A stretch of 64,000 bases of DNA, taken from the NCBI GenBank assembly GCA_015501585.1, contig JADNRY010000131.1, positions 62,001-126,000 on the forward strand, written 5' to 3'. The notes beneath the pieces were generated by a model. It had not been told where the DNA came from, ran no database searches, and saw only the letters and a program-made list of their open reading frames with translations. Position numbers and translations under genes: made by a program. Positions 44,647 through 54,691 of this stretch are shown piece by piece. The DNA comes from Rhodocollybia butyracea. Lineage: Eukaryota; Basidiomycota; Agaricomycetes; Agaricales; Omphalotaceae. The stretch's first letter is position 1. Each line of letters opens with the position of its first letter.

Positions 44647-45720
44647 ATGTCAAACGAGGAGATGAAAGCCAGCAATCTCCCATATCACCATCCGAAAACA
44701 CCTTCCCGCAGTCGCAAAACGATCCAGCTCGCTTACAGTAAGCATCGATGCATCAACGTCAACCCCGAGAACCTAATCGCTATGATCTATCAAGGCGGCT
44801 GGCGGTGGGTGGAAGTTTACTCTTTACAACTCATCTTATTTCAGCTGTTCTCTTCCGCTCTAAATAGGTTACAACTGTGGTAACAAAGGCTGGCAAGTAA
44901 TCTCGTGTGCGTACCTTGTTATTCAGTTAATAACTTTAAATTTAGGTGAAGCGACTACTTGAATCGCGCTGGACCTCCGCACACAATTTGCGAGCTGGCA
45001 CCAGCATCCACCAACATCGCAATATCTAGGTCATTACGAATGGCGTTTTTCATTCCATCCTCTCTTCCGTCACTGGCTCACCGGGAAACTTGGATGAAGG
45101 AGAGCTAATCCCTTGAGATCTAGCACTCTGTCACGACGAACTATCTACTCAGGACATTTGGCTCGAAATATACATCTCATTATTCCCATTGAGATCGTTC
45201 TACCGCGTTCGATTTCTGATTCAGCTGTACTTTGTCCCCGAACCGCTTCCACCAATCAATCGGAATACGAGTTCGTAGCAGGTCAAATCTCTTCTCTAAC
45301 AGCTCCATTATCTCCTCCGACCCAGTCTTCTATTATAATACCCTTTCATCAACACTTTCATCACTAGACTCCTTCCTACGACGGCATCATATATTTCGAC
45401 TTTTTTACCGCTACCGGAGAGCTTCAAGACACTACAATTCCGTCTATCCGTGGATTCATTGACGGTACTTGTTGCCTCGATTGGGAGTTGCGCTCAAGAA
45501 TCAGCTGCAAGAGCAGGAAGGCCTTTGGCAGGTTTGAGAAGCGGAGAAAAGTATTGCGCCGATGTCAAAACGGGGAGTCGTCATTTAAAAGTACAAGGTA
45601 CTTTGAAAGCCCTGTTAGCCATTCTACTCTAGTTCTTACGAATATTCAGAACAGTGTAATCAATATCGCTTGTCGAAAGGGCGAGAGTCTGACCCAATCG
45701 ATGAATAAATTGCAGTTACG
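44647..45720 (+). pseudogene. Unknown gene relic, copy 2
   Basis: MSNEEMKASNLPYHHPKTP starts a first exon ending GWQ|GTAAT; the second segment resumes after a 3' splice site near 44946. The clearest later piece reads SYDGIIYFDFFTATGELQD then IPSIRGFIDGTCCLDWEL, with CKSRKAFGRFEKRRK. Frames change several times between pieces, and an extra A near EKRRK adds another shift. I do not recognise the protein. Acidic-aromatic YDGIIYFDFF is its most distinctive motif. Confidence 0.5.
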
Positions 45721-45844
45721 ATGCAGTTACTCATGTTGTTCTTTTATGAGGATGATAGGACTTCCTTTGCTGGGCTCGAGGCTGCCTCACCTTCAACCTA
45801 CTGTAAAGGTTAAACCCAACGCCCAACCCATGGAAAGGTCCATA

Positions 45845-45895
45845 CCGATCCCTAGGTCAAAGTGTAGCTTACCGAACGCTTTTAGAAACATTCGA
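45845..45895 (-). repeat. 3' palindromic element behind hydrophobin 10
   Basis: Variant form CCGATCCCTAGGTCAAAG then TGTAGCTTACCGAACGC. Belongs to the subfamily with ACCGAACGCTTTTAG in its right flank, seen also at 54.4 and 58.4 kb. Confidence 0.6.
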
Positions 45896-46121
45896 AACTA
45901 ATATCCTCATGAGGAGTTTCAGGTCGGTCTTGCGACGAAAACTCCGAAATCATTGCTAACACAAACATCGGCGCCTGAAAGTCAAAAGATGTATATTCAG
46001 AGAGAATGTGGTAGACTGGCAGTGGAAACGCGGATATACAGAGGAGTTACATATGAACGAATACAACTGGTATACAGTCCAACTATGCTCATCAACCGTC
46101 GGGAGTCTCGTTTGTTCAAAT

Positions 46122-46591
46122 TTAGAGAGTAACAGGGGCGCAACCGACAGAGATGAGACCACCTGGAAAGCTTTAGTCAGTAATGCTATAGAATCACGAA
46201 GGTTCTTCATATCACCGGTTGAGTTGTCTTTACAGCAGACAGCTTGCGCATCGCTACAAAGACCATCGTGAGTATCAAGCTTGAACAATTGTATGGTTCA
46301 GAAAGTATCTTACCAAGTTCCGCCTCCAGCAACGTTAACGCCGGAGCAAGTAAGTCCGACGAGGCCAGTCACGTCGCCAACGGTAACACCAACGAGCCCA
46401 AGAAGCGACTTGGTGATGGGGTCTGCTGCAGCTTCGCTGGCAGTTTGGGTGCTCTGGCAGCACTGCACGGAGCCAGTGGTGCAGGTTTTTGCAGGCGGAG
46501 CGGGGGCAGTGGCAGGGGCAGTGGCAGCCTGAGGTGCGGCGAGCGCAAAGGTAGCAAGAGCGGCGGAGACTAAGGCGAGTTTGTACTGCAT
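46122..46591 (-). CDS. Class I hydrophobin 10, intact, Ala/Pro linker
   Basis: Exons 46591-46314, 46253-46216 and 46162-46122 give 118 residues. Signal peptide MQYKLALVSAALATFALA; the MQYK start marks a second subgroup. A short linker APQAATAPATAPAPPAKT separates it from CTTGSVQCC. Further cysteines lie in LTCSGVNVAGGGTC, DAQAVCC and SVGC; tail APVTL, stop TAA (relatives use TGA). The linker is seven residues longer than in hydrophobins 4 and 9 and is the simplest form of the Pro-rich extension seen at 58.7 kb. TATAAAA at 46679-46685, about 90 bp upstream. Near-identical to copies at 52.1 and 54.7 kb, so expression and gene conversion cannot be separated by eye. Confidence 0.95.
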
Positions 46592-47186
46592 GATGAGTGA
46601 ATGAGTGAGTGGTGAAAAGAACTTGAACGACTACTGTTGATTGTTCGAGTGCGGAATTTATCCCAGCTTCGAGCTAGCTTTTATACCTTTGTCTTCTCCT
46701 TAAAGTCCGCCCACAGAAACCTCGCTTCTTACCTCGCCAAGACGTCTGAGGCGTGCATCGCCTACCAATACCTTGTCATCCCCGGAGAATAACTGTCAAT
46801 GTGGAGCAATAAACGGGGGGATTCGGGAAAATTCTACATTGCGGTGGAGCTTATTTGAATCAGAGAACTTTCGATTGTTGCTCACAGAAACGAGGGACTG
46901 GAGGTTTAGACGGGTATTTCGTTTCGAATTTAATATTATTCGAATAGAGAGAAGACTGGTAGGTCAACCTTTCAAGTACTTGATTTCTGCAACTTGGGCA
47001 TCGTCTCCGTTCGTAGCAGGCAAAGTCACAAGAACGTAGAAAACAATACGTACTCAAGCTCTTTACAGCTTATGCACCATATCAGGAAATCGGACACGTA
47101 AAACCTTAACATAGTATGCTTAGCAACAAGTAACCAATGAAACAACTCGAGAGCAGATCTCAGAGTCTCTATAGAAATTAGCAGAA
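46592..47186. other. Proximal upstream region of hydrophobin 10
   Basis: Near-identical to 52595-53195 and 55162-55710. Contains the TATA box and leader, but no gene. Confidence 0.5.
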
Positions 47187-47235
47187 CGCCTCACTATTGC
47201 CGACGGGCATCGTGTAGTAAGAGTGGGATTTTTTA
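47187..47235 (-). promoter_or_regulatory. Conserved distal upstream block of hydrophobin 10 (short)
   Basis: Keeps only the first half: AACGCCTCACTATTGCCGAC, GGGCATCGTGTAGTAAGAG. The GGAAGCGGAATAACGAG half is absent. 596-644 bp upstream of the ATG. Confidence 0.5.
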
Positions 47236-47493
47236 GTAGAAAACAATACATGCTCTTGTTTGACCTTTGTCGCGGTCCATTGGTAGTATAATCTTCCATT
47301 GACGTTAATTGAAAGGTTCGGGCCGTCGAAGGTCAAAGCGTAGTTTACGAGACACTTTCTCTTGGGCTGTCTTGAATACTTTGAGTGGCTTTGCATATTG
47401 AACTATACAAATATCAGCGCTACCCTGAGTATACCATACTGATTTTCAGCAAACAGTTATCACGCCAAGGGATAATCCGCACTGATGTGGAAA

Positions 47494-47553
47494 GGTTCGC
47501 GCCGATCAGGTCAATTGAAGCGTACTTTACCGGACGCCTTCTCAAAACAGTTT
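47494..47553 (-). repeat. 3' palindromic element behind hydrophobin 11
   Basis: GCCGATCAGGTCAATTGAAG CGTACTTTACC with a small insertion splitting the left arm. 300-359 bp past the stop. A partner copy at 47322-47365 sits 170 bp away, upstream of hydrophobin 10. Confidence 0.6.
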
Positions 47554-47852
47554 ACTTTGAGTGAGTCTGCATACATACTGCACGGTACACAGAATGTCAT
47601 CAACTTTTGTACATCCAAAAACTATCATACTCAGGCTCATACAAGAATTTCTATCTATTTTCACAACACATTTTTCAGCAAGCACGAAAACTATGAAACC
47701 AGTACTGCGACAACCATGGACATTTCCGACACTGCGTAAGAATCTCAGAGTATACTAGTCCCGGAGATACTGCCTCAAGGTAAAGGGGGCACATAAGAAC
47801 AGATGCAACTGTTACAACAGAGTGAGCCGCCGGGAGTCGCCGTTTTTCAGAC

Positions 47853-48326
47853 TCAAAGGGTCATGGGAACACAGTTGATGGAAATAGCACCACCTGTAGA
47901 GTTTCAGTTAGTAATTGTGTCATAAAATCATGAATATCCTTCATATTACCAAGGTCGTTGGCGTCGCAGCAGACAGGTAGTTGATTGCTACCAAGACAGT
48001 CATGAGTATTACTAGCTTTGGTGAGATTGAAACATGGCTTACCAGGTGCCTCCGCCAGCAACGTCAATGCTGGAGCAGGTAACGCCGAAAAGGTCGGCAA
48101 GTTCAGGCACCACCTCAGTGGAAGCATCGGTAAGTAACGTAAGCGCACCAGGGATGAGAGCTTGGAAGCGAGGGTCGGATAAAATTTCAGCGATAGTAGT
48201 TATGACCTGTTCACAGCACTGAGTGTCACCAGTACTACAGTCACCGGCGGCCTCATTGCGAGGAGTGGGTGAGGGGAGTGCAAGAGTAGCAACAGCAAAG
48301 GAGACAAGAGCAAGTTTGAATTGCAT
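47853..48326 (-). CDS. Class I hydrophobin 11, intact, atypical loop
   Basis: Exons 48326-48043, 47987-47950 and 47893-47853 give 120 residues. Signal peptide MQFKLALVSFAVATLALPS. Cysteines lie in DCSTGDTQCC, VTCSSIDVAGGGTC, NQLPVCC and SINC. The loop between the third and fourth cysteines (EQVITTIAEILSDPRFQALI and on to STEVVPELADLFGV) is about 9 residues longer than in the other members and acidic rather than Gly/Val-rich; the tail is VPMTL. The loop is the part that sets rodlet assembly and surface behaviour in class I hydrophobins, so this copy may have a changed role. TATAAAA at 48399-48405, about 75 bp upstream. Frame and splice sites are intact. Confidence 0.93.
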
Positions 48327-48789
48327 GGTGAGTGTGAGTAGTGAAACAACGAGATTTAGTTATTCGGGTGAGAAATTCCTCCTAACATTGGACTAGCTTT
48401 TTATACTTTTTTTTTTGTGTCCGCCACACAACTCACTCCAAGATACCTCTCTTGCAAAGGTATTCGAGGCATCCTCCCAATGATTTTTCTCTTCATCATA
48501 CTCGGTGGAAGCTCTCGATCCTTTGCTGAATACCCTAGTAGCCTCGATCCTTTGCTGGAATACACTGATATTCAGGAGGAACATAACACACAACTCAGTT
48601 ACCTAGTTTCATTGTACTTGAGCATGCGCCGGTTCGCAGGAGAATAGAAGGGGCTAGAAGACCATATATGTCTACATTCTCAAAACATCATATTAGGATA
48701 TAGGGAATGTAAACTCCAACATACGGTATAATCAACAACATGAGAGGAAAGTTGTCCCGAATATGTGGCAAAAGAGACCGCTGACAGAG

Positions 48790-48880
48790 CGCCTTACTAT
48801 TACCAATGGAGATGTAGGTGTGATTTTCACGGCTCTTGGAAGCGAAATAACGAGGGCCGTTGATCTTCGGTGACAGTGGG
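48790..48880 (-). promoter_or_regulatory. Conserved distal upstream block of hydrophobin 11
   Basis: GCGCCTTACTATTACCAATG, GGCTCTTGGAAGCGAAATAA, GTTGATCTTCGGTGACAG. 464-554 bp upstream of the ATG. Confidence 0.65.
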
Positions 48881-50040
48881 AGTATCTAACTGGCTATCGA
48901 TACTATCCTGTACTGGCCTGCAGATAGAAAGTTCAAGTTAGGACACGAAGCTGCAAAATTTAGTCGCTAGATCTCCTAGCTCTGCTTTGTGCGCCAAAGG
49001 CAGGCATAGACAATATTCTAGCTTGGTCGCATACACCGGAGCCTTGGAGCTCGAAAGATAGGGGAGGCAATCGAGAATGGAATGTCTTTGCCACAAATTG
49101 AGTTTTCCCGCGTATCGATTAACAATCCACGATCATCCCCGCCTGCACGTCTTTCTTGATAATAGACGAAATGAGGCTGGAATGTTGAGCTGTTCAGGAG
49201 CCCGTCGTGAAGGTTGAGTGATTAGCTGTCTTTTCTGCCAGTTTCCTGATAATGACATACTATTTTTATCGATACCCACTTCTTCTCTCACCACACACCT
49301 GAACACAAATGAGGAGGTCAGCAGACGCAGTGATAGTCGCAAGGAGTCGTACTTCGCAAGCGAAAAGGTATATCAACCAGCCGCATGTCTATGTTGAAAG
49401 AACGGAACATCCTAGATTGGGTCTATACCTCGGGCGAGAGAGCTCTCGTTGGGGTAAGACGACTTCTCAGAGACCTGCCATCATTGATCATCGATCATCA
49501 TCGAGTTGAGACCTTATTTCGCTACATTCATTTGAGCAAGTTGTTGAAGTGCATAAATGGTGTCTTCTTCGTGTTTGGATGGTCCGATAGCGAGTAGCAA
49601 AAAGATGACTCGCTCGGTTGGCGAAAGTTCAGTCGAAGGAGCCGCGGGTTTGTTCGGTACAGGCATGGGTGAACAAAAGCGCATCTAGGACCTATTGTGA
49701 CGCAGAAAATATCAGTGCATCAGTGTCTATCCAGTGGCGTGAACGGACAAGGGCGTACCGGTACCTCTTGAATATTGAATATTAGCAGCTTCGCTAAGGC
49801 AGACGGTTCCGGTTACTGCTTGCCCTCATCTATTCTCCGACTGCTATTGTCAGAACGGCAAGTTCCTCCATCTGTCCTTCAAAGTTCAAGGAGTTCTAGT
49901 GATTGAATGTGAGGTATCCATCATAAAGCATTGGGTGGCTTGTGCAGCGAAAGTCTTCTTCATGAGGTTGCCATAAACGCGTCTCAGTACTGGTAGGCTC
50001 TCGACACATCAGTAGAAGGTAGACAAAACTAAACTTCGAC
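48881..50040. other. Far upstream segment of hydrophobin 11
   Basis: Aligns with 38.66-39.75 and 43.47-44.55 kb, with small indels. It carries the diverged counterpart of the 44047-44475 frame, here broken. The match continues on the far side of the transposon at 50673. Confidence 0.45.
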
Positions 50041-50672
50041 TAGCCTTGTAGCAAGGGTTTGATGAACCCTCGTGTTCGATGCCGCGCCTTTGCCGTGTAG
50101 TGCCGTGTGGCTGCCGACCTCACGTGGGCTCGTGCACCGTGTCACCACTAAATCCAGAGGCAGAAGCTTGGGAGCGAGGTTTTTGGGAGGACAGCGGTTG
50201 GGGAGGAAAATGAAGTGGGAGTGTCGTTGATGTATTAGATAGATGGGCTGGAACTGGTGTCTGCGGCGGATGATGGCCAGGGACTGGTGTCTGTGGTGGA
50301 TACGGATAGGGGTACCCGTAAAAAACGTAGCTTCCAGTTGGTGTGGGTGCGGGTTGGCCAGGGGTAGAAGAAGGTCCAGCTGTGTGTGTAGAATTATTAC
50401 GAGTCGACGAGTCGTCATCAGAGATTGACATTTCAGTATCTGAACTCATTGTTTCAAAGTAGGTGAACGGAAATGTATTTTCTACTGTATGAGGCAATGA
50501 TCTTATCAGCTTATCAGCATTGATTATTACGATGCTATGATTACTAGGGACCGGCAACAGCACGGCGAGGGATCGGAGTTTGAAAAAATCGAACACGAGG
50601 GTTCATCAAACCCTTGCTACTAGGCTTTATATGAGAACGAGTATTCTCTTCTCAAAAGACTAGCTAGCTAGG
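50041..50672. mobile_element. Non-autonomous TIR DNA transposon
   Basis: Inverted repeats of about 38 bp lie at 50041-50081 and 50588-50626: GTAGCAAGGGTTTGATGAAC then CCTCGTGTTCGAT, with one mismatch outside this core. Each contains its own hairpin GGGTT-TGATG-AACCC. The outer boundaries are marked by an 11-13-bp direct repeat (AAACTTCGACT at 50030-50040 and 50673-50683). The paralogous segments at 39.7 and 44.55 kb lack everything between, so this is an insertion. A 46-bp tail follows the right inverted repeat before the direct repeat. Superfamily not determined. Confidence 0.7.
50120..50449 (-). CDS. Low-complexity reading frame inside the TIR transposon
   Basis: 109 codons starting MSSDTEMSISDDDSST, rich in Ser, Thr and Pro, with a repeated PPQTPVPGH / PPQTPVPAH. 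No transposase motif. It resembles the disordered N-terminal tail of a transposase left after internal deletion of an autonomous parent; this is inference. It may not be translated. Confidence 0.3.
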   Translation of the reverse strand: MSSDTEMSISDDDSSTRNNSTHTAGPSSTPGQPAPTPTGSYVFYGYPYPYPPQTPVPGHHPPQTPVPAHLSNTSTTLPLHFPPQPLSSQKPRSQASASGFSGDTVHEPT

Positions 50673-50808
50673 CTAAACTTCGACTTCGAGGAAACTGTTA
50701 TCACGTGACGTTGTCTCTTCATCAAAGTAACTTCTTAGTAAGCGCTAAATCGGGCGTCCAAACTTTGCTCTTACTTACTTTTGTTCTAATTCCGTCTAAT
50801 TCCTGTCC

Positions 50809-51765
50809 ATGTTCAACGTACGTTCAACGAGGACTTGAACGCCATCAAATCACCCGTATCAGCATCCGAAAATGCCTTCCCGCCGCCGCAAAACGATCCA
50901 GCTCACTTAACCATCGACCCCGAGAACTTAATCGCCATAGTAAGATCTATCAAGGCAACTGGCGATGGGTTTGCCCTTTTCAACTCATATCCTATTTCGG
51001 CTGCTCTCTGTCACTCTGGTAACAAAGGCTGGCAAGTAATAGTACGTACCTTTTTATCCAGTTAACAACTTTAAACTCAGGTGAAGCGACTACCAGTCTC
51101 GCTGGACCTCTGTACACAATCTACGAGCTGGCACCAGCATCCACCAATATCACAATATCTCGGTCAATACGACTGGCGTCTTTCATTCCGTCCTCTCTTC
51201 CGTCACTGGCTCACTGGGAGACTTGGAGGAAGGAAAGTTAAACTCTTGAGATCTAGCATTCTACCACGATGAACTATCTACCTCTTTCTAGGAGGACAGT
51301 TGGCTTGAGAACGGCGCCTCGAAATAAGCATCTCTTATTCTCATTGTGATCGTTCTACCGCATCCTATTTCTGGCTTTCAGCTGTAGTTTGAATTCCTGA
51401 ACCGCTTCTACCAGTCTCTCAGAATACGAGTTCGTGGCAAGTCGAATCTCTTCCCAAAGAGCTCCCCTATTCCTTCGGCCCCGTCTTTGATTCCAATACC
51501 CTTTCATCGACACTTTCATCACTAGACTCCTTTCCTACGATGGCATCATATATTTCGACTTTTTTTCCGCTACCGGAAAGCTTCAAGACCCCATAATTCC
51601 GTCTATCCGTAGATTTAGTGACGGTACTTGCGGCCTCGATTGGGAACTGGGTCAAAGAATCAGCTGCAAGAGCATGAAGGCCTATGGAGGGTTTGAGAAG
51701 TGGAGAAAGTATTGCGCTGATGTCAAAGCAGGGAGTCCTCATTCAAGAGTACTTTGAAGGCCTTC
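50809..51765 (+). pseudogene. Unknown gene relic, copy 3
   Basis: Best preserved copy. First exon: NAIKSPVSASENAFPPPQND, IDPENLIAIV, GFALFNSYPISAALCHSGNK GWQ, then a GT-AG intron (about 51037-51081). The second piece reads SLAGPLYTIYELAPASTNIT in one frame; the last piece reads YDGIIYFDFFSATGKLQDPI and TCGLDWELGQRISCKSMKAY, GGFEKWRKYCADVKAGS. The pieces are in different frames and the region 51240-51500 is disrupted. The start codon region has a small duplication (TTCAACGTACGTTCAACG). Family not recognised. Confidence 0.5.
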
Positions 51766-52123
51766 TTAGCCATTCTACCCTAATTCTCATGAATATTTAG
51801 AACAACGTGATTAGTATCGCTTGCCGAAAGGGCGAGAGTCTGACCGAATCGATGAATAAATCGCAGTCACTCTTTGAACATGTTCTTTTACGGGGATGAA
51901 TGACCTCTTACGGAGTTCCAGGTCGGTTTGCGACGAAAACTACAAAATCATTGCTAACACGCGGAAAGACCCGCGTCTGAAAGTCAAAAGATGTATATTC
52001 AAAGAGAATGTGGTAGACTGGCAGTGGAAACCCGGGTATACAGAGGAGTTACATATGAACGAATACAACTGGTATACAGTCCAACTACGGTCATCAACTG
52101 TCGGGAATCTCGTTTGCTCAAAT

Positions 52124-52594
52124 TCAGAGAGTAACAGGAGCGCAACCAACGGAGATGAGACCACCTGTAAAGATTTAGTCAGTAATGCTATAGAATCACG
52201 AAGGTTCTTCATATCACCAGTTGAGTTGTCTTTACAGCAGACAGCTTGCGCATCGCTACAAAGACCATCGTGAGTATCAAGCTTGAACAATTGTATGGTT
52301 CAGAAAGTATCTTACCAAGTTCCGCCTCCAGCAACGTTAACGCCGGAGCAAGTAAGCCCGACAAGACCAGTTATGTCGCCAACTGTAACACCAACGAGCC
52401 CAAGAAGCGACTTGGTGATGGGGTCTGCTGCAGCTTCGCTGGCAGTTTGGGTGCTCTGGCAGCACTGCACGGAGCCAGTGGTGCAGGTTTTTTGCAGGCG
52501 GAGCGGGGGCAGTGGCAGGGGCAGTGGCAGCCTGAGGTGCGGCGAGCGCAAAGGTAGCAAGAGCGGCGGAGACTAAGGCGAGTTTGTACTGCAT
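52124..52594 (-). pseudogene. Class I hydrophobin 12, single frameshift
   Basis: Near-identical to hydrophobins 10 and 13, but with six T (52488-52493) where they have five. The frame is lost at PAPPAK, just before the first cysteine, giving NLHHWLRAV. All later coding sequence, splice sites and the final TGA are intact in the shifted frame. A run-length error in sequencing or assembly is a real alternative, in which case this is a third functional copy of the subgroup. It lacks the 3' palindrome: about 140 bp that carry it next to hydrophobins 10 and 13 are missing at about 51893. Confidence 0.75.
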
Positions 52595-53196
52595 GATGAG
52601 TGAATGAGTGAGTGGTGAAGAGAACTTGAACGACTACTGTTGATTGTTCGAGTGCGGAATTTATCCCAGCTTCTAGCTAGCTTTTATACCTTTGTCTTCT
52701 CCTTAAAGTCCGCCCACAGAAACCTCGCTTCTTACCTCGCCAAGATGTCTGAGGCGTGCATCGCCTACCAATACCTTGTCATCCCCGGAGAAAAACTGTC
52801 AATGTGGAGCAATAAACGGGGGAATTCGGGAAAATTCTACATTGCGGTGGAGCTTGCTTATTTGAATCAGAGAACTTTCGATTGTTGCTCACAGAAACGA
52901 GGGACTGGAGGCTTAGACAGGTATTTCGTTTCAAAGTTGATATTATTCGAATAGAGAGAAGAGTGGTAGGTCAACCTTTCCAAGTACTTAGTACTTGATT
53001 TCTGCAACTTGGGCGTCGTCTTCGTTCGTAGGAGGCAAAGTTACAAGAACGTAGAAAACAATACGTACTCAAGCTCTTTACAGCTTATGCACCATATCAG
53101 GAAATCGGACACGTAAAACCTCAACATAGTATGCTTAGCCACAAGTAACCAATGAAACAACTCGAGAGCAGATCCATCAGAGTGTGAAAATTGGCA

Positions 53197-53235
53197 GAAC
53201 GCACTATTGCCGACGGGCATCGCGTAGTAGGAGGA
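53197..53235 (-). promoter_or_regulatory. Conserved distal upstream block of hydrophobin 12 (short)
   Basis: GCACTATTGCCGACGGGCAT CGCGTAGTAGGAG. Only the first half remains. The following 100 bp repeat part of the proximal upstream sequence (for example CTTGATTTCTGCAACTT at 52994 and 53262), a local duplication. Confidence 0.5.
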
Positions 53236-53599
53236 AAAGACTGGCAGGTCAACCTTTGTACTTGATTTCTGCAACTTAGGCTTCGTCTTCGTTCGTAGGA
53301 GGCAAAGTTGCAAGAAGGTAGAGAACAATACATACTCTTCTTTAACCTTTGTCGCGGTCCATTGGTAATCTATCACAGTATAATCTTCCATTGACGTAAA
53401 AGAAAATTCAGGCCGTCGAAGGCCAAAGCGTAGTTTACGAGACACTTTCTCTCTTGAATACTTTGAGTGGCTTTGCATATTGAACTATACGCATATCAAC
53501 GCTACCCTGAGTATACCATACCGATTTTCAGCAAACAGTTATCACGCCAAGGGCTATCACGGTAAGGACAGGTAGATAATCCGCACGGATGTGGAAAGG

Positions 53600-53650
53600 T
53601 TCGGGCCTATCAAAGGTCAAAGCGTACTTTACCGGACGCCTTCTCAAACA
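53600..53650 (-). repeat. 3' palindromic element before the hydrophobin remnant
   Basis: GGCCTATCAAAGGTCAAAGC GTACTTTACC GGACGCC. An excellent copy that now lies behind only an exon-3 scrap. A partner copy lies at 53407-53450. Confidence 0.65.
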
Positions 53651-53924
53651 GTTTGAGTGAGTCTGCATACATACTGCACGGTACACAGAATGTCATCAAC
53701 TTTTGTACATCCAAAAACTATCATACTCATACAAAAATTCTTATTTATTTTCACAACACATTTATCAGCAAGCACAAAAATCATGAAACCAGGACTGCGA
53801 CAACCAAGGACATCTCCGACACTGCGTAAGATCCTCAGAGTATACTGCCTAAGGCAAGGGAGTCACATAAGAACGGATGCAACTGTTACAACACTGAGTG
53901 AGTCGCCGTTGTTCAGATTTAGAG

Positions 53925-53972
53925 GAAAGTGGGAGGAATGGGAGTACAGCCGGTGGAGATAAGACCACCTGT
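53925..53972 (-). pseudogene. Hydrophobin exon-3 remnant
   Basis: CAGGTGGTCTTATCTCCACC GGCTGTACTCCC is the third exon of a hydrophobin (GGLISTGC) including its 3' splice site. At about 53973 the sequence jumps to GGCTCCGCTTCAATGCTCTA, which elsewhere (38752) lies about 680 bp upstream of a hydrophobin start, and then at about 54018 into the unknown relic. The gene body and most of its upstream region were removed by one or two deletions. Confidence 0.65.
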
Positions 53973-54017
53973 GGGCTCCGCTTCAATGCTCTATATACAT
54001 AGGCATGGACAATCTTC

Positions 54018-54200
54018 ACGCTCGACCTCCGATGCACACAATTACGAGCTGGCACCAGGATCCACCATTATCACAATATCTCGGCCAATACGAATGGCGT
54101 CCTTCATTCCGTCCTCTCTAAGGCCTATGGCAGGTTTGAGAAGCGGAGAAAAGTATTGCGCTGATGTCGAAACAGGGGGTCGTCATTTAAGAATATAAGG
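54018..54200 (+). pseudogene. Unknown gene relic, copy 4 (internal deletion)
   Basis: YELAPGSTIITISRPIRMAS FIPSSL is fused to RPMAGLRSGEKYCADVETG, so the central part containing YDGIIYFDFF is deleted. The 5' exon is missing. Confidence 0.45.
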
Positions 54201-54409
54201 TACTTCGAAGGTTGCTAGCCATTCTACTCTAATTTTTATTAATATTTAGAACAGCGTCATCAATATCGCAGAGTCTGAAGGCATCGATGAATATATTGCA
54301 GTTACTCGTTTGCACATTTTGTTCTTTTACGGGGATGATAAGACTTCCCTAGGCTCGAGGCTGCCTCACCTTCGTGGAGTACAACGCCCCAACCCACGTA
54401 AAGGTCCGC

Positions 54410-54460
54410 ATCGATCCCTAGGTCGAAGCGTGGCTTACCGAATGCTTTTAGAAACGTTCG
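54410..54460 (-). repeat. 3' palindromic element behind hydrophobin 13
   Basis: ATCGATCCCTAGGTCGAAGC GTGGCTTACCGAATGC. Two changes from the copy behind hydrophobin 10. 232-282 bp past the stop. Confidence 0.6.
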
Positions 54461-54691
54461 AAACTAATGTCCTCTTACAGAGTTCCAGGTCTGTTTTGCG
54501 ACGAAAACTACAAAATCATTGCTAACACGCACAAAGACCCGCGTTTGAAAGTCAAAAGATGTATATTCAGAGAGAATGTGGTAGACTGGCAGTGGAAACC
54601 CGGATATACAGAGGAGTTACATATGAACGAATACAACTGGTATACAGTCCAACTATGGTCATCAACCGTCGGGAATCTCGTTTGTTCAAAT

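Noticed and set aside
45956..46288. Frames overlapping exons 2 and 3 of hydrophobin 10 (FKLDTHDGLCSDAQAVCC), also at 51940 and 54508
   Set aside because: They read through introns; DAQAVCCKDNSTG is exon 2 of the hydrophobin, not a separate gene.
46244..46573. Plus-strand Ser/Gly-rich frames at hydrophobins 10, 12 and 13
   Set aside because: Antisense of conserved coding sequence; their repetition only reflects gene duplication.
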